64,000 nucleotides of DNA. It comes from Apodemus sylvaticus. Its lineage: Eukaryota; Chordata; Mammalia; Rodentia; Muridae. The position numbers and the translations under genes were made by a program. The stretch spans positions 102,178,282 through 102,242,281 of the forward strand of contig NC_067473.1 in the NCBI RefSeq assembly GCF_947179515.1, read 5' to 3'. The notes below the pieces were generated by a model. That model made no database searches and was not told where the DNA came from. It saw only the letters and a list, made by a program, of their open reading frames with translations. This document shows positions 43,601 through 51,951 of this stretch, one piece after another. Numbering within the stretch: position 1 is the first letter of the stretch; every line of letters starts with the position of its first letter.

Positions 43601-45611
43601 ATAAGGCATGGACTGTTCTTCACGCTGAGCCCCCAAAACATATTTTTTTTTTTGAGACAGGGTTTCTCTGTGTAGCCCTGGCTGTCCTGGAACTCACTCT
43701 GTAGACTAGGCTGGCCTCGAACTCAGAAATCCCAGAACACATCTTAAAAGGAATGGAAGTGAATAGACTCTGTCATGGATGCGTGTGATGGGGGAGCATG
43801 TGTGCCCTGCTGTTGTTAGCACAAGAAGGTGACAAGATGTGCTCTAAGCCTGCAGAGGCTGGTGTGACAGGGCTGGGGAAACTCCCACAGGAGCTGAGCC
43901 TGCAGAGTAGTCGATTATCCCACAGACAGCGAGGGTTGCCATGTGCCCACAGGGGTGGAGGGGCTGGGACACCCGCAGGGACGGAGGGGCTGGGACACAT
44001 ACACTGTGGGAGCTTGAGGAACCCTAGGATCAGGTCAAAGGGCTGAAACGAGGAGAAAGACCCTTCCCCAGGAAAGCCTGGCCAACAGGCGGGACCTCAA
44101 GCTGATGGGAGGGCAGCCACCAGAGCCTCAGTCAGAACCCGGAGCTTCTCACTGTGCTACCCAGCCTCTGTCTGTGCAGCCTGGTTTTAGCTAGCTCAGT
44201 GTCCCCCATGCGCCCCACTGTGCCCTTGGGAGCTGGGATTGAACTTGGATCTCGGGCACAGCCCCTGAGGTCTGGCTCTTGCCTTTTTCTGTTTGTCTGG
44301 AGATTGGCCACGTTATGTTACACAGGCCTTGAACACTCTCAGCCTCTCAGGCTGGCCTTGAACTTCTGATACATATCCATTCCTGGGGATTATAGGTTTG
44401 TACCGGCCTGCCTAGCTTTGCCTGGGGTTTCCAAAGCCTCACTCTCCTCACAGTGCCCCAGGTGTTAGACTAAGCTGTTCTCACAGACCTCACCGCACTA
44501 AGAGGATAACTTTAAACATCTATTCGGTACGCTTGCAGCCTGCAGAGGCAGATTCTCCAGGCCTCTGCATGCACTGATAGTGTTGAATTAAAACTTAGGG
44601 GCTCGAGGTGTAGCTGGTGGTAGGGTTCTACCTTCCACGCACACAGACCTGGATCTGATCTCCAGCTTTGCATAGGTCACACCTGCTGATGATCCAACTT
44701 GGGGAAGGGGGCGAAGGCAGGAGGATCAGAAGTTCAAGGTATCCTTTGCTGCCTAGTGAGTTCAAGGCCAGCTTAAGGCTACAAGAGACCCTGTACCTAA
44801 ACAAACAAACAAATAAATAAACAAACAAATAAATGGAAAAAGCTTACTCCTTGATACCATATGGAAGGCTTTAACAGAACCATCACTAAAGTATACACAG
44901 TATCAGGGCGTTGCACTGTGGGAGAAAGGCTAGTCTTAAGACCTTAGTAGTGTGAGCACACAAGGCTTACATGGTCTAGAACTAGCTCAGGGTCAGTACA
45001 TGGAAAATTACTAAAAGGAAGTGCCAGGGGGTGGGAGGTTCCGTCAAACTAACCTAACAGGATTCTTGCAGAAGATAGTCTGGATCAGCTGTTGTGTCAG
45101 GGAGGGCGCAGGCCTAGGAACCAGATCCGAATAAAGGACGGTGGGTTAGGGATTAGGGGGACTTGCAGCTGAACTGATTTTTCAAGGATCTTTGGTAGAA
45201 AATGGATTTGACAGGGGAGTACATAGAAAGGTCTAGAAGGTTCGGATGGAGTGATGGCGTTTAACCAGAGTCTGCACTTTTGTAAGGTGCCAGGCTATCT
45301 TTTTTTAAACATTTACCTATTTATTTATTTATTTGTTTGTTTGTTTGTGTGTACATGCCATGGTGTGTGTGTGTGTGTGTGTGTGTGTGTACACGCCATG
45401 GTGTGCATACAGTTAACATCAGAACCCCGCATTGACTCGTTGTGGAGGACACATGGTCCTGAGTTCCGGCCTAATTCCTCTTTTGGTAACAGAACTGAGA
45501 ACAGTGAAGCTGTGGTCTCAGTCTGTCTCGGTCCTGAGCTTGGGTTTAGGGAAGACTGTTCATCAGATCCTGAGTCACAGGCTGGGCTGCCCGTGGGGGA
45601 GATGGGGGTGC

Positions 45612-45661
<50 letters not shown>

Positions 45662-48600
45662 ACACACCCCATGGAGTTCCCTCCCTGGGGGGAATGTCAT
45701 GCTGGGAAAAGTGCCCTCCTCTGTTTGGGGGGTTGGTCTTGAAAGGGAAAGGGGAGACTCCCTGTCTTTCCGCAGGGCTCCACCTCCTGCTGCTCCCTGC
45801 TTCCGGTCTGTGGGATCCGCTTTGTACTTGAGTGAAAAACGTTCACAGTGAACCAAATGCTGATGACGTCTGCTCTCTGCCTTTTAAGCCTTAAAACAAA
45901 CAACAGAACGAAACAAAACCGTCCTGAGCCACGGCTCAGCGGACAGTAAGGGAGAGCTGGTCGCTAGTTAAGGGGGGCTGCCTGCGTTTGAGCCCCAGAA
46001 CGTGCATCGTCGAAGGGAAACTCTTTTTCACATTTATTTACTTATTAATTCCTTAGTGATTATTTTAGTGTGTGTACATGTACACTCAAGCACACATGTG
46101 CTTGCATGTAGCACAGAACACGGAGATGTCAAAAAAAGAAACCAGCTCTTGACAGGAACAGATAAGAGGGGGAGGGAAGTTGTTACGATTGCATTTCTGA
46201 CAGTATGGAACAAGGCCGGCACAGCTAACAGACCAAACAGCAGCCTGCCTTCACAGTCTGTCTTCACTACCATTTCTTTTACCTGAGAAATATTTTCTCT
46301 CGATTTACAAAACAAAGGTGGCGTTTGTCATTCTGGAACTGAAAGAGGTTGGTAACATTGGTAATGCCCGGAATGGGTGCAGTTTCCCTGGGAGAGCTGG
46401 CTAGCAGGAGGGCATCCTGTGAGGGGTTTGTTTTCAATAGACTTACTTACAGAATAAAAAACTCTGCTTAAGGACCACCCCATCCCCCTTCTCTCTCCCT
46501 CTTCCTGGCTAGCCTGGAGTACACTATGAAGACCAGGCCTTGAATGTGCAGAGATCTGCCTGCCTCTGCTTCTGAGCGCTGGGTTAAAGGCTCCAGTTCT
46601 CTCTCTCCTCACAGGGCCCCGTGGGTCCCAGGCTGGCATCGCTTTCTTTGATAGTGATCTTGAGCCCATGCCTTGGCTGCCAAGTGCTGGGATTACGGCA
46701 CGAGTCATCATGCCCTGTCTATGCAGGACTAGGCTGGAACCCAGGACTTCCTGTGTGCTAGGCAAAAAAACCACTCTGCCGACCGAGCCTCGTCTCCAGT
46801 CCTCTCTTGATTGCTTCCTTGTTAATATTTTAAAATATGATCTGTTTATTTTTATTTTATGTACAGGTGTTTTAGCTGCATGTATGTCTGTGTGCGGGTG
46901 TCGGATCCCCTGGAACATGAGTTACAGACGGTTGTGAGCCACCTTGTGGCTGCTGGGTATTGAACTTGGGACCTCAGGAAGAGCAGCCGGTGCTCTTTTA
47001 ATTTAATTTAATTTAATTTATTTATCTTGGTTTTTCAAGACAGGGTTTCTCTGTATAACCCTGGCTGTCCTGGAACTCACTCTGTAGACCAGGCTGGCCT
47101 CGAACTCAGAAATCCACCTGCCTCCGCCTTACCTCCCTTCACCTTTGCTGGGTTCTGGGGATCAAATTTAGTCTATCTGACTTGTGCAGCAAGTGCCTTT
47201 GTTTTTCTTCCTTCCTTTCTTTTTCTTTTGAGACAGGGTGTCCTATAGCTCAGGATGTCTTTGACTTCACTATGTAGCCAGGGATAACCTTGAGTTTCTG
47301 ACCCACTGCTGCTCCTGGGAGGTGTGTGGTGGGTGTGCACTGCCATACCAGGCACATTTTGTTGCTGTTGTTTTAAGACAGGGTTTCACATAGCCCAGGC
47401 TAGCCTGGGGGCTGAATGTCTTTCCGCTTCAGCCTCCACCTCCCAAGTCTGGGTCACAGCGGTGTGTGCTGTCATAAGTGGCCTTTCCTTTCCTTTATGT
47501 GGATTCTGAGGATTCCAACTCACATTTGCCGTGCAAGGAAGGGCCTTAGCCACTGAGTGTCGCCTCAGCCCCAGGTCATCTTTAGCTTCTTGCAGACTGT
47601 GAGGACAACCAAAGGCGACATAAAGAAACAAAAACAACAAACCTAGCCACCTGGAAGTGTCCCCCAGATCACTGGGGAGCTGTTGTCACGACCCTTGGGA
47701 CAATCACGGCTTCTCTTTTCAGGTCTGAACACCGCAGCATGTACACACCCATCCCTCAGAGGTAGGCGGGCGCCCCACCTTCTCTCTCTTACCTTCTCTA
47801 CACCCCAGGGCTGCTCCTCCCTCCTCCCCGCCTTGCTTAACCCAGACCTCAGGCCCCGGGCCTGCTCAAGCCTCTGTGCTCATGGGCTCTGCTACCAACC
47901 ATCTCCTCCCACAGCGGCTCGCCCTTCCCAGCCTCCGTCCGAGACCCAGGCCTCCACATATGGCGCGTGGAGAAGCTGAAGCCGGTGCCCACAGCACGAG
48001 AGAGCCACGGCGTCTTTTTCTCTGGGGATTCCTACCTAGTGCTTCACAATGGCCCGGAAGAGGCCTCCCACCTGCACCTGTGGATAGGCCAGCAGTCATC
48101 CCGGGATGAGCAGGGCGCCTGCGCGGTGCTGGCGGTGCACCTCAACACCCTGCTGGGGGAGCGGCCCGTGCAGCACCGCGAGGTTCAAGGCAATGAGTCC
48201 GACCTCTTCATGAGCTACTTCCCACGAGGCCTCAAGTACCGGGTGAGAGCCACCTCCAAGCCCTCGTTCCTTTGCCGCTCTCCCAATCAAAGTCTGGCTG
48301 GAGTTTGTCCCGTGCAAAGCTTGGGCACACTTGGGGATGCGCCCCCCCTCCCCATTCTCACGCCCCCCAGAGCGATGAATGGCGGAGGGCCCGGGGTTGC
48401 CTATGAGGCCACTCAGGCCAGTCTTCTGGGCTGCAGGAAGGTGGCGTGGAGTCGGCGTTTCACAAGACCACCTCGGGCACCACCCCAGCAGCCGTCAGGA
48501 AGCTGTACCAGGTTAAGGGGAAGAAGAACATCCGTGCGACCGAGAGGGCTCTGAGCTGGGACAGCTTCAACACCGGGGACTGCTTCATCCTGGACCTGGG

Positions 48601-49569
48601 TCAGGTGGGGATGGCTGAGATCACAGGCTTGGAGGCTGGGGGCGGGGGAGCTAGACGCTAGACGCTACCACCGTGTTCTAGTGACCTAGTCCATCCGCGA
48701 GAAGACACCCCCATCCAGTCAGCCCTTGGGGATCCATAGGGCTTATTTCCCAGCCACACACAGACAGTGCAACCCTCAGATGCTCCAGCCTCATATATAC
48801 ATTGGTCTCATACCTGGACATAACTTGCCTGCTTCATCCTGTATGGTTTCAGGCAATGTTATGTCCAATCTGTGACCCTTGGCTACATGTAACCTAGGGT
48901 ATATTTTATATAAACAGGAAGCTTTAAACTTTTAAAAAAAACATGTTTAGTTTTTTGAATTTTATTTTATTTTGTAATTTGATTATATTTTTAAAAAGAA
49001 TGTGTTCGTGTCCGTGGTGGTGGTGGTGGTGGGGGAAGTACATGTGAATGCAGATACCAGCCGAGGCCAGAAGAGGGCGCCAAGTACAACTGCTTGGAGT
49101 TCTAAGCAGTTGTGAGCTGCCCATTGTAGGTGCACAGAACAGAACTCAGGCCCTCCTAGAAGAGCCGTGTGTACTCTCGACCACTGAGCCACCTCACCAA
49201 TCTCAGGAGATAATTTATAAGCAAGATAAAAACAGTAAAATATATGGTGGTCAGTGATGTGGAGGAGAACCACGTGGTGCAGAGACGGTACAGGGCAAGA
49301 AGCACTCTAAGGTTTATTTTTCTTTATGTGTGTGAGTGTTTTGCTCGCATGTATCTGTGGGTACCACGTATGTGACCAGTGCCCTTGAAATTCAGAAGAT
49401 GGCATTGGATCCCCTGGAAGTGGACCTATAGATGGTTGTGAGCCACTTTGTGGGTACTGGGAACTGAACCTGGGTCCTTTGGAAGAGCAGAGAGTGCTCC
49501 TAACCTCTTAACCCTTGACTTGTCGGTTCAGCCCAGGAAGTGACGTCTTGGGATTTTCTTTTTTTTTTA

Positions 49570-49611
<42 letters not shown>

Positions 49612-51887
49612 TCTCGTTGTCTAGCCCTGGCTGTCCTGGAACCCAGACATCTACCTGCCTCTGCCTCTTGAGTACTGAGATCAAGCCGGTGCTATCACTC
49701 CCGGCGTGGTTGGGGCCTTTGGGGACAGTTTCTCAGTGGTGGACACGACAAAGGCAGCTTGGCTGTGATGACTTGTCTGGTTTCTCTGCAGAACATCTTT
49801 GCCTGGTGTGGTGGCAAATCCAACATCCTGGAGCGTAACAAGGCGAGGGACCTGGCCCTGGCCATCAGGGACAGTGAGCGGCAGGGCAAGGCCCAGGTGG
49901 AGATCATCACCGACGGAGAGGAGCCAGCCGAGATGATTCAGGTTGGGGACATTGGGGTGGGCAGCTGGAAGGTGCTGTTTGGATGTGACCAAGACACAGT
50001 GCGAAGCGGGGAGCAGGGAGATGGCTCAAGGAGGCTTGGCAGGGGTGGGCGTGGGGGTCTGGGTCCTACTCAGCCCTGTGACTCGCTCATGGAGCCCCTT
50101 TGTGTTCTGGGAATGGATAAAGAGTATGGCCTTGGGGCGAGAGATTGGTGGGTGGGTGGGCTGGGCCCGTTGCTTGTCCTTGCACAGTGCAGGACACAGG
50201 TGGCCCTACGTGTGATGGCTTGGGGAAATTTGGGTGCAGAAGCCCCAGTAATCCTGCCCGGCTCTGCAGGTTCTGGGCCCCAAGCCTGCTCTGAAGGAGG
50301 GCAACCCCGAGGAAGACATTACAGCTGACCAGACCAACGCCCAGGCCGCTGCCCTGTATAAGGTGAGCACTGCGGGCCTGCTGGGGATTAGCTTGGTGCA
50401 AGTCCCTGCACAGAGCGTCTGCAGGTGGCCAGGGTACAGAGCTGAAGGGAAGAGGCTGTGAGGAGGCTGGGCCAGGAGTCAGGCAGGTGTGTGGGGTTGG
50501 GGAGAGATGGGTGGGAGGACCACCGTCTGAGAAGGCAATGGAGCTCACTTCCCAGCTCCCTGGTGAAGGTTGGAAGCTAATTCTGAGATTGTCTTGATTA
50601 ACACCCTGTGCAGTGACTTGTAAAGTGAAATTTTACTTCTTCCCCTTGGGGGTTTGTGGCCTTCCGACTGCAGCGGTAGACAAGTGAAGGTCTGTCTGGA
50701 GCTTGATTGGGGTGTGAGGGAAGTGCTTTTCCTGCCTATTTCTCAGACCTGTTGGGAGAGACACCTGGGTGACCCATCCCTTCATTCCAGGTAGGATGAA
50801 AGTGTGTGAGTGTCACACGGGGAACTGTCCCTTCCTCTCCAGGTCTCTGATGCTACTGGACAGATGAATCTGACCAAGGTGGCTGACTCCAGCCCTTTCG
50901 CCTCTGAACTGCTAATTCCCGATGACTGCTTTGTTCTGGACAACGGGCTGTGTGGCAAGATCTACATCTGGAAGGGTACGTGCGGCCCGCTGTGTGGCCC
51001 GAGGGCACTGCGGCTGCTCTGAACCTGGCCGGCTCAGCCATTGGAAACCTCAGCTGATCTCTATCTCAGAACTTCAAGGGCCTGTTCAGACCATGGCTGG
51101 GCCCACCCCAGACCTTCAGACTCACCAGGCCTGGGTTGGAGCCTGAGCTCCTGTGTATTTAGCATGTTCCCAGGGCATGCCTGTGGGGTTTTGAGAACTC
51201 TTGGCCCATTTCCAGGTCTTCAGGGCTCTGGGGTGCCTGATCCTGAGGTTCTTCAGTAACTGTAAGAAAATTACATTTTACATGGGCTCAGTAGGTGCTT
51301 TTCGCAGAGTGTGGCGCACTTGCAGACTGTGGTTCGCAGTGTGTGGCGCACTTGCAGGCCATGGAGCCAATGCTGGGATTCTGAGGCCTAGGTGAATGTC
51401 TATGGTCCCCAAGAGAGGGATTATCACAGAAAGGAAACTGAGGCAGGAAGCTGGGGAAGCTGGCAGACAAGTGCCCGTGGATGCCATAGCGTGGGTCAGT
51501 CACATAGGAAGGGCACAGACACTTTGTAGTTCACAGGACTTTAACTGAGAACTGACCTCCATACCTGGCTCTGTTTCCTTGTCAAAATGCCTCAGCTTGA
51601 AGCGTGGTTTGTGTCCCAGGGACCGCCAGCATCATTGGGTGGCTTCTGTGTGGCTTCGGTTTCATGGGCATTATGTAAGCAAGCATGTTAGCTTTCAGCC
51701 TTGTGGAAGTCCGTTCACCTCTCTAAGAAATCACACTCTGTGTTCTCTTTAGTTTTACACAGAAGGTCCCACAACAGGACAGTGTTCTCTGTAACACTGT
51801 GCACACACAGAAGGTGAGGAACTCCAGGGAAGGGAGGCCCTGGCCCTAGAGGCTCTTTTTTTATTTTTTTATGTGCATTTATGTGTG

Positions 51888-51951
<64 letters not shown>

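Noticed and set aside
45251..45903. Long overlapping ORFs on both strands (up to 163 codons)
   Set aside because: Produced by (TG)n/(AC)n microsatellites giving Val-Cys or Thr-His repeats.
46328..46918. 196-codon minus-strand ORF
   Set aside because: Runs through diverged SINE fragments; no domain or splice context.
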